Shown here piece after piece: positions 25,682-33,102 of a stretch of DNA of 64,000 bases. Location: assembly GCF_004104355.1 (NCBI RefSeq), contig NZ_RJLM01000001.1, positions 910,711 through 974,710 on the forward strand. Reading direction: 5' to 3'. The notes beneath the pieces are model-generated. The model worked only from the letters and a program-made list of their open reading frames with translations. It was not told the origin of the DNA and did no database searches. Every line of letters begins with the position of its first letter. Positions within the stretch are counted from its first letter, which is position 1. This DNA is from Photobacterium chitinilyticum. GTDB taxonomy: Bacteria; Pseudomonadota; Gammaproteobacteria; Enterobacterales; Vibrionaceae. The position numbers and the translations under genes were made by a program.

Positions 25682-25877
25682 TTTTCTGTTCCTCATCAGC
25701 TTCGAACCAGGCATCTACGCCATCTGTTTCAATAAATCCAGTGGCGCAACAGTCGAGACACTTGGCTATATCTCCGTCATATAGCCATTCGTCATTGCCA
25801 AGTTCGGTGGTTACTTCGATTTGGCTACTGTCGCAAACGGTGCAGGTTAGCCAGCGTGGTCTTAGTGTTTTACTCAT
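25665..25877 (-). CDS. small CxxC protein upstream of alpA
   Basis: This 70-residue acidic protein has CTVC and CLDCC clusters (about residues 12-15 and 40-44) that can bind one zinc. It overlaps the AlpA-like gene by 17 nt, so the two form an operon. Similar small Cys-pair proteins occur beside AlpA genes in islands, but its function is unknown. Confidence 0.6.
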   Translation of the reverse strand: MSKTLRPRWLTCTVCDSSQIEVTTELGNDEWLYDGDIAKCLDCCATGFIETDGVDAWFEADEEQKNAQLH

Positions 25878-25964
25878 TGCAATGTTTTCCCGATTTGAAA
25901 ATTTACTGGTCAGGTAAATTGGTTAAAAGTCGAATGCTTCTTGTGGTCGCTATTTCGCGCTACC

Positions 25965-26021
25965 CCCGAACTCGGTTACGAATCAGAAAAATTGACGGCT
26001 TTACTAGGCATTAATGACGGG
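25965..26021 (+). pseudogene. integrase 3'-end remnant, copy B
   Basis: In frame, the segment encodes E-S-E-K-L-T-A-L-L-G-I-N-D-G, matching the intact integrase C-terminus (ADKLTAFLDNNDG). The match stops upstream of this piece and no stop follows at the expected place. It is a decayed end of a second integrase gene, directly followed by att-like copy B. Confidence 0.65.
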
Positions 26022-26026
26022 AAACT

Positions 26027-26058
26027 ATTTACACCTTCTGGCGTGTATGGTTTCATAC
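26027..26058 (+). repeat. att-like repeat, copy B
   Basis: ATTTACACCTT, a short spacer and the inverted repeat GTATGGTTTCATAC, with the same spacing to TATG (8 nt) as at 18430 and 30410. Confidence 0.6.
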
Positions 26059-26134
26059 CAAACCATTCTGTACGTTAATCCTTTTTGGGTATCCGGAAGA
26101 TAGATGAACTGAGTTCGCAGAATATAATATGACG
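26059..26134 (+). promoter_or_regulatory. cassette-array leader, copy B
   Basis: The 3' part (GGAAGATAGATGAACTGAGT, then CGCAGAATATAAT) matches leader A and ends at the cassette boundary GTTATAT (26134). TATAAT at 26123-26128 is a perfect -10-like hexamer. No good -35 is visible. Confidence 0.45.
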
Positions 26135-26154
26135 TTATATGAAAAGGAGAATAT

Positions 26155-26613
26155 GTGAAGAAGTTTCTAAAGGTTGTAGGAATCTTAGTCGTTGTTTTTA
26201 TGATCTTTTTTAGCGGGTTGCTCTATTGGTCAGCATCTGAAACTGACGAGTTAACAGCAGAAGTAACTCCTTTCATAGAAACAAGTATGCCTTTGATTGC
26301 TACATGGGACGTCGACAAATTTAAGCATTTAGTTAGCCCAGAAGGTTTAGCTAGTTTCGAAAGTGAGAAGGGGCGAAGAATAATTGCGTATATATCGAAA
26401 GTTGGTAGTTTAAAGAGTTTTGATGAGCCTATATTCGTTAAGTCAACATCGACGGCTTCAACCAGTGGTAAAGGTCGTACTATTGCAATTTTCACAGTTA
26501 AAGCAAAATTTGAGAATGGTGACGGTGTATTAACCTTTACTCTAGTACGCATTGGTTCAAGTTACTTGATACAAGGTATAAATTTGAATTCAGATATATT
26601 TCTTGAAGAGTAA
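26155..26613 (+). CDS. membrane-anchored hypothetical protein
   Basis: This 152-residue protein (GTG start, GAAAAGGAG upstream) has an N-terminal hydrophobic segment (KVVGILVVVFMIFFSGLLYW) and then a soluble, beta-rich domain that should lie in the periplasm. Not recognised; small periplasmic DUF-type domains of this size are common. It occupies the first cassette of the second array. Confidence 0.6.
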   Translation: MKKFLKVVGILVVVFMIFFSGLLYWSASETDELTAEVTPFIETSMPLIATWDVDKFKHLVSPEGLASFESEKGRRIIAYISKVGSLKSFDEPIFVKSTSTASTSGKGRTIAIFTVKAKFENGDGVLTFTLVRIGSSYLIQGINLNSDIFLEE

Positions 26614-26618
26614 ATTCC

Positions 26619-26723
26619 GTATAACAAAGTAACCAAGGTGATCCGTTACATTCGGCGGTCTTGGTTTGATGTTCGGTGTGCTTTGTTGGTTCATCGGGGC
26701 ACACCTTATTGCAGGCGTTAGGT
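26619..26723 (+). repeat. attC site 5
   Basis: 105 bp, R'' GTATAAC, interior AAGTAACCAAGGTGATCCGT and GGCACACCTTATTGCAGGC, R' GTTAGGT. The R'' pairs with this cassette's own start GTTATAT. Confidence 0.85.
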
Positions 26724-26758
26724 TGCTTGTTGCCGTATAAAGTATTGAAGGAACATTT

Positions 26759-27544
26759 GTGAAGGAATATATAGTAGAAAAAGATAATGCAAAACTTCGG
26801 TATCATGACTTACCTGGCGATCGAATTCCCATTATTTTCATACATGGTTTAGGGTGTGCATCTTCTTTTGATTATCCCCAAGTCGCGTCAATGTGCGGCC
26901 TTGAACAACATAGAAGATTACTTGTTGACCTATTAGGCTCTGGATTTAGTGATAAGCCTCATCAATTTAGCTATTCCATAGAAGAACATGCAGATTATCT
27001 TGAACAGCTTATCAACCATTTAGATATCGGTGAGTTTTTCATATATGGACACAGTATGGGTGGTGCTATATCCATAAATCTAGCAGCTCGATTTGATGAA
27101 ACTCGATTGAAGGGGCTAATTCTTAGTGAGGCAAACCTTGACTCTGGCGGTGGTTTTTTCAGTAAAAGTATTGCCTCTTATAATGAGAAAGAGTATTTGA
27201 ATGTTGGGCATAATAAAATAATCCAAGAGAGTAAAAAAGAGTCAAATGAAAGTTGGGCTGCAAGCTTATCAATGAGTTCACCGATAGCTATCTATAGAGA
27301 ATCTATATCCTTAATAGAAGGGCAATCACCAAGTTGGCGAAAGGTGCTTTATTCGTTAAAGGCTACTAAAACGTTCATATTCGGTAATCACTCGTTACCA
27401 GATCCGGATCTAATGGAATTAGAGAGAGAAAATATCAATATTGAAATTGTACCAGGTGCTGGACATTCAATGGCATGGGAGAATCCAGAAGGGCTGGCTA
27501 CGGCAATTACTGCTGCTATCAACCTAACAAAGGTTTCAAGGTAA
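26759..27544 (+). CDS. alpha/beta hydrolase
   Basis: This 261-residue cytoplasmic enzyme has the alpha/beta-hydrolase fold. It shows the oxyanion loop FIHGLGCASS (about 28-36), the nucleophile elbow GHSMGG with S99, and the catalytic His in GAGHSMAWENPE. Family members hydrolyse esters, amides or haloalkanes; the substrate is unknown. The start is GTG 26759, with GAAGGAAC upstream. The last codons (NLTKVSR) run into the attC site, so the gene and the recombination site overlap. Confidence 0.8.
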   Translation: MKEYIVEKDNAKLRYHDLPGDRIPIIFIHGLGCASSFDYPQVASMCGLEQHRRLLVDLLGSGFSDKPHQFSYSIEEHADYLEQLINHLDIGEFFIYGHSMGGAISINLAARFDETRLKGLILSEANLDSGGGFFSKSIASYNEKEYLNVGHNKIIQESKKESNESWAASLSMSSPIAIYRESISLIEGQSPSWRKVLYSLKATKTFIFGNHSLPDPDLMELERENINIEIVPGAGHSMAWENPEGLATAITAAINLTKVSR

Positions 27545-27624
27545 TGCGTTTGACTGCGGTTTTGGTATGGAGTCTGGTGGGATTTGCTAGTTCAGTGAGG
27601 TGCACCTATTGCAGGCGCTGTGAC
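27522..27624 (+). repeat. attC site 6, altered R'
   Basis: R'' ACCTAAC lies inside the hydrolase reading frame and pairs with its own cassette start GTTAGGT. The interior matches the other sites. The R' end reads GCTGTGAC instead of the expected GTTRRRY, so the downstream boundary looks mutated. Confidence 0.75.
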
Positions 27625-27725
27625 CTTTACGAAATTTAGCCTTATAGAAAAGATAACAATCACCCGACTTGCGATTAATATTCAACAAGTGCAGTATGCT
27701 TACTTATATCAATGGAGGTAAAGTG

Positions 27726-28016
27726 ATGTTTGTAGTTTCGTTAACATATGTCTGTGAAATGAGTGAAGTAGAGAAGTACTTAGATGCTCACATTGACTAT
27801 CTAGAAAAAGAATATAAGAAAGGTTCTTTTATTGCTTCTGGTCGGAAGGTTCCAAGAATTGGTGGTGTAATCTTAGCCAACGTTGATAGCCTAGAGCAGT
27901 TAACCCAAATATTAGACGATGACCCGTTCAAGCAGCACGGTTTAGCCGAATATGAAGTCACAGAATTTATTCCATCTAAAACATCAAAAGAACTCGATTT
28001 TCTTCGTCAGCAGTAG
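27726..28016 (+). CDS. YciI-family protein
   Basis: This 96-residue protein matches the small YciI/ferredoxin-like alpha/beta fold family (VEKYLDAHIDYLEKEYKKG, FIASGRKVPRIGGVIL, DPFKQHGLAEYEVTEF). YciI members are dimers with a conserved histidine pair; their biochemical roles are unclear. ATG 27726 is chosen because GGAGG lies 7 nt upstream; an upstream in-frame extension has no such site. Confidence 0.82.
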   Translation: MFVVSLTYVCEMSEVEKYLDAHIDYLEKEYKKGSFIASGRKVPRIGGVILANVDSLEQLTQILDDDPFKQHGLAEYEVTEFIPSKTSKELDFLRQQ

Positions 28017-28025
28017 ATTCATTCG

Positions 28026-28123
28026 AGGCAATCAAGGGTGATGCGTTACACTCGGCGGTTCTGGCTTGAAGTTTAGTATGCTTTGTTAGTTCAGTGTGTA
28101 GCAGCTGATCCCAAGCGTTAGCT
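28026..28123 (+). repeat. attC site 7, degenerate R''
   Basis: The body GGCAATCAAGGGTGATGCGT TACACTCGGCGGTT is clearly attC-like and the R' end is GTTAGCT, but no RYYYAAC box precedes it. With attC 6 this leaves the YciI cassette with damaged boxes on both sides. Confidence 0.65.
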
Positions 28124-28134
28124 GTCTTTCTACG

Positions 28135-28842
28135 CTACCATGGTATCTCTGTTCTATCATAGCTGAAGAACCTACCTGAATCTGTTGGTTTTACTGTATC
28201 TAATAGATCTAGTAAACAATGAGCCACATAATCAGGAGTAAATAGTTTGGTTGAAGGGACGTTTTTTTGGAATGGCTTAGATAAACGGGTATCGGTTGTT
28301 CCTGGCTGAAATGCGAGTACACAGCAGTTAGGTGCTTTATGCTTCCATTCAATACTAATGGTTTTGATTGCCATGTTCAGTGCAGCTTTAGAGCATCGAT
28401 AACTAATCCATCCCCCGATTTTGTTGTCTTCTATACTCCCGATTCTCGCCGAAAGTGCGATGAAATAAGTGTTTTGCTTCGATTTCAGGTGGCTAGCAAA
28501 GTACTTAGCAAGATTAATGGTCGGTACAACGTTTGAGTTAAGATTGTGATGAAAAAAGTCAGGGTTAAAATCATTAACAGACTTTTCTGGTTTACGGTTT
28601 GGTAAGTGTAGAATTCCCGCTGCATTAATCAATATGTCAAGACTAGGAATACTATCGGCTAGTGAGCGAACATCTTGCTCTGAAGCAGCATCTAGTTTGA
28701 ACCAGTTAACACGGGTGTTTTCTAATATTGGTTTATGGGCCCGGTAAGTGGCATGAATAATAGCTTCAGGCTTTGATGCTAGATACAGCTTTACAAGAGC
28801 GGCACCTATACCGCCTGAGCCACCGATAATTAGTATCTTCAA
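28135..28842 (-). CDS. short-chain dehydrogenase/reductase (SDR)
   Basis: This 235-residue Rossmann-fold oxidoreductase has the cofactor loop GGSGGIG (residues 7-13), the structural NAAG motif (ILINAAGIL) and the catalytic Y-x-x-x-K (ISYRCSKAA). The substrate is unknown. It lies antisense to all other cassette genes, so it needs its own promoter, which should lie within 28843-28900. Confidence 0.85.
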   Translation of the reverse strand: MKILIIGGSGGIGAALVKLYLASKPEAIIHATYRAHKPILENTRVNWFKLDAASEQDVRSLADSIPSLDILINAAGILHLPNRKPEKSVNDFNPDFFHHNLNSNVVPTINLAKYFASHLKSKQNTYFIALSARIGSIEDNKIGGWISYRCSKAALNMAIKTISIEWKHKAPNCCVLAFQPGTTDTRLSKPFQKNVPSTKLFTPDYVAHCLLDLLDTVKPTDSGRFFSYDRTEIPW

Positions 28843-28896
28843 CGAGTTTACCGATATGATTTATATCCACTAAGCATAGGGTATGGGCGCAGATAC

Positions 28897-29001
28897 AGCC
28901 ATACAAAGCTTCAAAGTGGCTTGTTACACTTGGCGGTTTTGGTATGGAGTTCGGTGCGCTATGCTGGTTCAGTGAGGAAGATCTTATTGCAGGCGTTATA
29001 T
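28897..29001 (+). repeat. attC site 8, degenerate R''
   Basis: The body (CAAAGTGGCTTGTTACACTT GGCGGTTTTGG ... CTTATTGCAGGC) and R' GTTATAT are clear. The R'' region reads AGCCATAC where AGCTAAC would pair with the cassette start GTTAGCT. Confidence 0.7.
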
Positions 29002-29112
29002 GTCAGAGTATCCCTCGATTAGCATATATACTCGAAGTCATTCCAGTTAAGTGATGCTCGTCTGATACACTTGGTGACTTACAGAACTCGAGTTCAACTT
29101 AAGAAGGAAGTC

Positions 29113-29571
29113 ATGAAAGTTATTTCGAAGAATGATATTGAAAAGTATATTGGTGTTGATATTGAGCCGACAGATTGGTTTGTCGTAAATCAAGAGCAGA
29201 TTGATCAATTTGCAGATTGTACCTTAGACCATCAATTTATCCATACGGACCCAGTAAAAGCGCAGGGTACAATGTTTGGGTCTACGATTGCACACGGTTT
29301 ATTGTCTTTATCAATGCTTCCATATTTTGCCGAGAGTTTTGGCTATCTTCTGGAGGGCGCTAATATTGGTGTCAACTATGGGTTTGATAAAGTGCGCTTT
29401 ATTCATCCTGTAAAAGTGAATAGCCGTATTCGTGCTCATGCTAAATTGATTGGTGTAGAAGAAAAGAGCCCTGGTCAATATACATTTAAGACGGAAGTTG
29501 TCGTTGAAATTGAAGGTGAAAAAAAGCCTGCGTTAATGGCCGTGTGGTTAGCCATGCAGATTGTATCTTAG
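29113..29571 (+). CDS. MaoC-like hot-dog hydratase
   Basis: This 152-residue protein of the MaoC/R-specific hydratase family begins MKVISKNDIEKYIG. It has the catalytic D-H pair region (DCTLDHQFIHTDPVKAQGT) and then GSTIAHGLLSLSML, the hallmark of MaoC hydratases acting on enoyl-CoA thioesters. AAGGAAG precedes ATG 29113, so the shorter form is used. The substrate is unknown. Confidence 0.82.
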   Translation: MKVISKNDIEKYIGVDIEPTDWFVVNQEQIDQFADCTLDHQFIHTDPVKAQGTMFGSTIAHGLLSLSMLPYFAESFGYLLEGANIGVNYGFDKVRFIHPVKVNSRIRAHAKLIGVEEKSPGQYTFKTEVVVEIEGEKKPALMAVWLAMQIVS

Positions 29572-29597
29572 CTGACAGAAGTAATATCGCTTTAAAC

Positions 29598-29703
29598 ATA
29601 TAACAAAGCGATTAAGGGTGACGCTCAACGCTCGGTGGTTTCAGTTTAGAGTTTTGCGTGCGTTGCTGGTTCAGTGGGGGATACCTTATTGCAGGTGTTA
29701 TGT
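29598..29703 (+). repeat. attC site 9
   Basis: 106 bp, R'' ATATAAC (pairing with its cassette start GTTATAT) and R' GTTATGT, interior CAAAGCGATTAAGGGTGACG and ATACCTTATTGCAGG. Confidence 0.85.
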
Positions 29704-29722
29704 GTCAAAGAGTAGGTATGAA

Positions 29723-30229
29723 ATGAAAATACATTGTCGAAAACTGAATAAAATTGATTATTTGAATATGAGGTCTCTCCTGATAAGAGACGGGGTCAAT
29801 AATTGGAACTACATTACTGAAGAAAGTATATCCACCCAATTTTCATTGATCGATGAAGGGAAAGCATCAGCTGTTTTGGCTGAAGTTAATGAGGGCGAAA
29901 TTATAGGTTTTGCAGTAGTTATTCATAGTGATGCATTTCCCGCTAAATTGGCAAAATACACGGATTTCTCCGGCATCGCTTACGTGAAGGAAGTCGTGGT
30001 TAGTAAATGTCAGAGCGGTCAGGGCGTGGGCAGTAAATTACTTCAAGAGTGTGTCCGTATAGCCCGTAGCCGGAATGCGGTTAAAGTATTTGTCGAAAGG
30101 CATGAAGAGAACGCGCCTTCAGCGGGGATGATGCGTAAGGCTGGTTTTGAGATTATTGATACATTTTATGATCCCGAAAAAAGAACAGTAGGATCAAGAA
30201 ACACATCAGTATTAGCAAAATGCACATAA
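29723..30229 (+). CDS. GNAT-family N-acetyltransferase
   Basis: This 168-residue acetyl-CoA-dependent transferase has the GNAT motif A region YVKEVVVSKCQSGQGVGSKL (acetyl-CoA pyrophosphate loop Q-S-G-Q-G-V-G) and the later ...MMRKAGFEII motif B. The acceptor is unknown; GNAT genes are common in integron cassettes. ATG 29723 is taken as the start, since the longer frame reads out of attC site 9. Its TAA lies in the R'' box of attC 10. Confidence 0.85.
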   Translation: MKIHCRKLNKIDYLNMRSLLIRDGVNNWNYITEESISTQFSLIDEGKASAVLAEVNEGEIIGFAVVIHSDAFPAKLAKYTDFSGIAYVKEVVVSKCQSGQGVGSKLLQECVRIARSRNAVKVFVERHEENAPSAGMMRKAGFEIIDTFYDPEKRTVGSRNTSVLAKCT

Positions 30230-30297
30230 CAAAGGCAACCAAGTGGACCTGTTACACCTGGTAGGTTCAGTAGCGCACCTCATGCTCGACGTTATCA
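30224..30297 (+). repeat. attC site 10 (short form, array end)
   Basis: 74 bp, R'' ACATAAC pairing with its cassette start GTTATGT, interior AAAGGCAACCAAGTGGACCT and R' GTTATCA. It is the last attC; no cassette gene follows. Confidence 0.8.
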
Positions 30298-30346
30298 AAA
30301 ATATGGGTTGTATTTACAATAAAAAAAGGGGTGAGAATAGCGACGT

Positions 30347-30400
30347 GATGCATATTGGTTATATGCTGGTGAGTTGTCAGAACGTCTAGGTATAAATAGC
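30347..30400 (+). pseudogene. integrase 3'-end remnant, copy C
   Basis: In frame it encodes D-A-Y-W-L-Y-A-G-E-L-S-E-R-L-G-I-N-S, matching E-A-Y-E-R-Y-A-D-K-L-T-A-F-L-D-N-N-D in the intact integrase. It is a short relic of a third integrase gene. Confidence 0.65.
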
Positions 30401-30409
30401 AAGGAAGTT

Positions 30410-30444
30410 ATTTACACCTTACATTTCATATGCTTATATGCATA
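30410..30444 (+). repeat. att-like repeat, copy C
   Basis: ATTTACACCTT, an 8-nt spacer and TATGCTTATATGCATA (inverted repeat TATGC/GCATA). It marks the right end of the repeated units. From 30445 to 30738 I see no gene and no further attC. Confidence 0.58.
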
Positions 30445-30738
30445 ATCATTTGCTTTTAATATGTGTATGACAAATGTTATTGGTCGTATATTGCTGAATT
30501 TAGATCAATATACTTCTTCGTATATCGATGGATAAATGAGCGATGCGAGAGCAGGGTTTACAGAACATGGTGTTCCGCCCAATCATTGGCATTCCATTTT
30601 TATTTATATTGTTAGAACTAAACTAAGGCCAGTTATTAAAAGTGATGTGTTTTTATTCTGGAGCATAGTGGCTTCACTGGTTTGAATTCGTTTGTGTTTC
30701 TTTGTCGATAGTAGAAATTCTCTTTAAAGGAAATCATA

Positions 30739-30981
30739 GTGCAGAAGTACCAATATCGCTTGTATTGCTCAGAATGTGAAATGGTTACCCCACATGATGA
30801 AATTGAATCAGAACGTTTAGAGCCCAAAGAGATAGGCTCATCGAATATCTATCTGAAAGCGATGAATATGGTAATTGGCCTGTTTACGGAAATGTTAAGT
30901 AGCTCAACGCAAACTAGTCATTATAAGTGTTCAAGGTGTGGAAATAAATTTGATGGTTACGAGGACAACTCACCACTTTAA
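30739..30981 (+). CDS. small two-CxxC zinc-ribbon protein
   Basis: This 80-residue protein (GTG start, AAAGGA upstream) has CSEC near the N-terminus and CSRC near the C-terminus, flanking a hydrophobic central segment (YLKAMNMVIGLFTEML). The two pairs can form one zinc ribbon. Function unknown. Confidence 0.6.
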   Translation: MQKYQYRLYCSECEMVTPHDEIESERLEPKEIGSSNIYLKAMNMVIGLFTEMLSSSTQTSHYKCSRCGNKFDGYEDNSPL

Positions 30982-31064
30982 GTAATTCGCTATTGGTTAT
31001 GATCGTTGTTAGATTTAAATTTTGCATGGGCTTGGTGCGTTATATTTTTAGAGGGAAACGAATT

Positions 31065-31505
31065 GTGTTGTTGAAACGAGTTTTACTGTTGCCTTTGTTA
31101 CTGTTTTCATTTGTTACGATTGCTCAGCCTGATGATATTTACGATCCATCAAGGGACGCATTAAGTGATTTCAAGAGCGCATTAACCTCGGCTTCTGTTG
31201 AACAAAAAAACATATTTGTTATCGCGGGTGGTAATTGGTGCAGCTATTGTCATCGATTTGAGAAGAACTTAAAGGATGCTTCACTTGATGAGGTATTAGA
31301 AAACGACTTTGTCCTTATTAAGGTCAATTACAGTGAAGAGAACTATAACGAGGGCTTCTTTTCATTGTTTCCTGATATACATATCTTTCCTCACATTATG
31401 ATTGTTTCGGCAAATGGGGAGCTACTTGAGTCTACTCCTGTTCCTTCTACTGAAGATGAATTTAAGAGGTTGTTAGCGAAATATACTATCGAGAAAAGTG
31501 CCTAG
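31065..31505 (+). CDS. exported thioredoxin-like protein
   Basis: This 146-residue protein has a signal peptide (MLLKRVLLLPLLLFSFVTIA) and a thioredoxin fold with the active site NWCSYCHRFEKNL, a C-x-x-C pair, followed by the cis-proline region (FPHIMIVSANGELL). It should act as a periplasmic thiol-disulfide oxidoreductase, similar to DsbD-gamma or SoxW-like 'thioredoxin_7' proteins. GTG 31065 is preferred to the upstream start at 30993, because GAGGGAA precedes it and it makes a standard signal peptide. Confidence 0.75.
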   Translation: MLLKRVLLLPLLLFSFVTIAQPDDIYDPSRDALSDFKSALTSASVEQKNIFVIAGGNWCSYCHRFEKNLKDASLDEVLENDFVLIKVNYSEENYNEGFFSLFPDIHIFPHIMIVSANGELLESTPVPSTEDEFKRLLAKYTIEKSA

Positions 31506-31733
31506 CGAGATGACCAAGAGCATCGCGTAACGATTACATGCTTCAAACATTGGTACAAATGAAAACGTTAGTTAGTCTGCATATTTAGCTGTAAAAGTGC
31601 TTTGTGTGACCATAGTCACCACGGTGCATATCTGATTTACTATTATTCCCCTTGATTAAGATTAAATGCTGATTGGTATTGTAAATAGCATACCGACTAG
31701 CGGAGTTATTAAAATGATGTTCAGGGAATGAGT

Positions 31734-32765
31734 ATGTCTTATACAAAACAACAAATTATGCTGACATTTAGCTATATGTCTTATTTTGGCTTCGCTCTGG
31801 AAGGGACTGATAAGAAAAATGCCGAAATAATCCTAACAAAATTCAATGAAGCCTTAAGATCATGGAAACCGATCAAAAATCAATGGGAAGTTGTTTGGGG
31901 GCCTGCAGTTTTTGCTCTCCCAGGAACTAAATTTGACGATAGCTTAATGTATGCTGTTCGTAATATTGAAGACCCTTCCAAGTATGTTATCGCTATTCGG
32001 GGGACGAACCCTGTTTCAATACCAAATTGGGTGATATGGGACTTTCAAGCAAAAAACTTAAAGGACTGGCCCTTTGGTAATCCCCCGCAACATTTAGTAC
32101 CTCAAATTTCTGAAAGCACCAATTTTGGACTCATGATCCTACAAGCACTCCGACCAGAATCTGGAATGCCGGGAGCGAAGAAAACAATATTGGAGTTTCT
32201 CAATAGCGAGTTGGGAGCTGATGGAAAAGGGGATATTTGCATAACTGGTCATAGTTTGGGTGGGGCACTGTCTCCAACTATGGCGCTATGGCTGAAAGAC
32301 ATTCAAGGGACAGGATTATCTGAAAATGCCAATATCTCAACGGTGGCTTTTGCGGGGCCAACTGCGGGAAATGAAGATTTTGCTGAGTATTCCGACCAGA
32401 GACTTGGTGATCAATGTGATCGAATTGCTAACTCGTTAGATATTGTCCCCCACGCCTGGAATACTAAAACGTTAAAGAAACTTTATTGCTTGTACTTTCC
32501 GCTTGTGCCCAGTCTTCCGCTAGCCGTGTTTTTACGCAGAATGATCCGTGAATCCAAGGGTAAGAAATATATGCAGATTAATGCCAGTGAGCCACCTTTG
32601 GAAGGAAAATATAAGATTCTGGCAGTACCTTACATCATTCAGGCGATTTATCAGCACGTACAGGGCTACCCGGAACTAATGGGGATGGAAGATGATATAC
32701 CCCTAGAAGATTTACTGCCGCTTCCTAGGATGATACGCGAGATATTGGGCCCTATCGTTAACTAA
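31734..32765 (+). CDS. class 3 lipase-like protein
   Basis: This 343-residue protein has the class 3 (fungal-type) lipase domain. It shows the substrate region KYVIAIRGTNPVSIPNW and the nucleophile elbow ITGHSLGGALS, with the serine near residue 174, then FAGPTAGNEDFAEY with a plausible catalytic Asp in SLDIVPHAW. No signal peptide is seen. It may hydrolyse lipids or esters. It lies far from the T6SS vgrG, so a secreted-effector role is only a possibility. ATG 31734 fits AGGGA better than 31728. Confidence 0.8.
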   Translation: MSYTKQQIMLTFSYMSYFGFALEGTDKKNAEIILTKFNEALRSWKPIKNQWEVVWGPAVFALPGTKFDDSLMYAVRNIEDPSKYVIAIRGTNPVSIPNWVIWDFQAKNLKDWPFGNPPQHLVPQISESTNFGLMILQALRPESGMPGAKKTILEFLNSELGADGKGDICITGHSLGGALSPTMALWLKDIQGTGLSENANISTVAFAGPTAGNEDFAEYSDQRLGDQCDRIANSLDIVPHAWNTKTLKKLYCLYFPLVPSLPLAVFLRRMIRESKGKKYMQINASEPPLEGKYKILAVPYIIQAIYQHVQGYPELMGMEDDIPLEDLLPLPRMIREILGPIVN

Positions 32766-33102
32766 GCACACTCAGCGATTACTGCTCCTAGGCTGAGACA
32801 GTAGCTACCGGCACATGAAGCCTTGTTTTGGTAGCTAGCTGATTAGCTTTAGGAGTTCATTGATGAACTCTAACCATAGGTTGAGGGTTTCCATGACGAT
32901 TACCAGACAGGTTAATAGAGGCTATAGATTAACAACTTGACGGATGATATGCATCAAGAAAATCATAGCAAGGAAGACACTAAAGCCCACCATTCATGGC
33001 GTTATTACGGGGGCTATGAGTTTGTCGTTTCTGTGAATTGAACAACTAACGGGTTTTACTTAAAGCTCGCCAGATGACGAGCTTTATTCTATATGTGTAC
33101 TG
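32766..33102. other. gap without gene
   Basis: The 337-bp gap between the lipase and the convergent nuclease contains an 8-bp perfect inverted repeat at 32853-32870 (GAGTTCAT / ATGAACTC) and the hairpin AAAGCTCG / CGAGCTTT at 33062-33085 that probably terminates the nuclease gene. I see nothing else. Confidence 0.5.

Larger units (their letters stand above)
30298..30738 (+). other. gap after array 2
   Basis: This 441-bp gap holds the integrase remnant and att-like copy C (see 30347-30444). The remaining part, 30445-30738, shows no reading frame or repeat I can support. Confidence 0.5.

Noticed and set aside
18588-30297. CRISPR array
   Set aside because: The recurring sequences are 74-127 bp, spaced by whole genes and have attC symmetry; there are no short regular spacers.
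32853-32870. Inverted repeat as a small RNA or operator
   Set aside because: A single 8-bp palindrome in a gap; no T-run, promoter or flanking gene supports a role.
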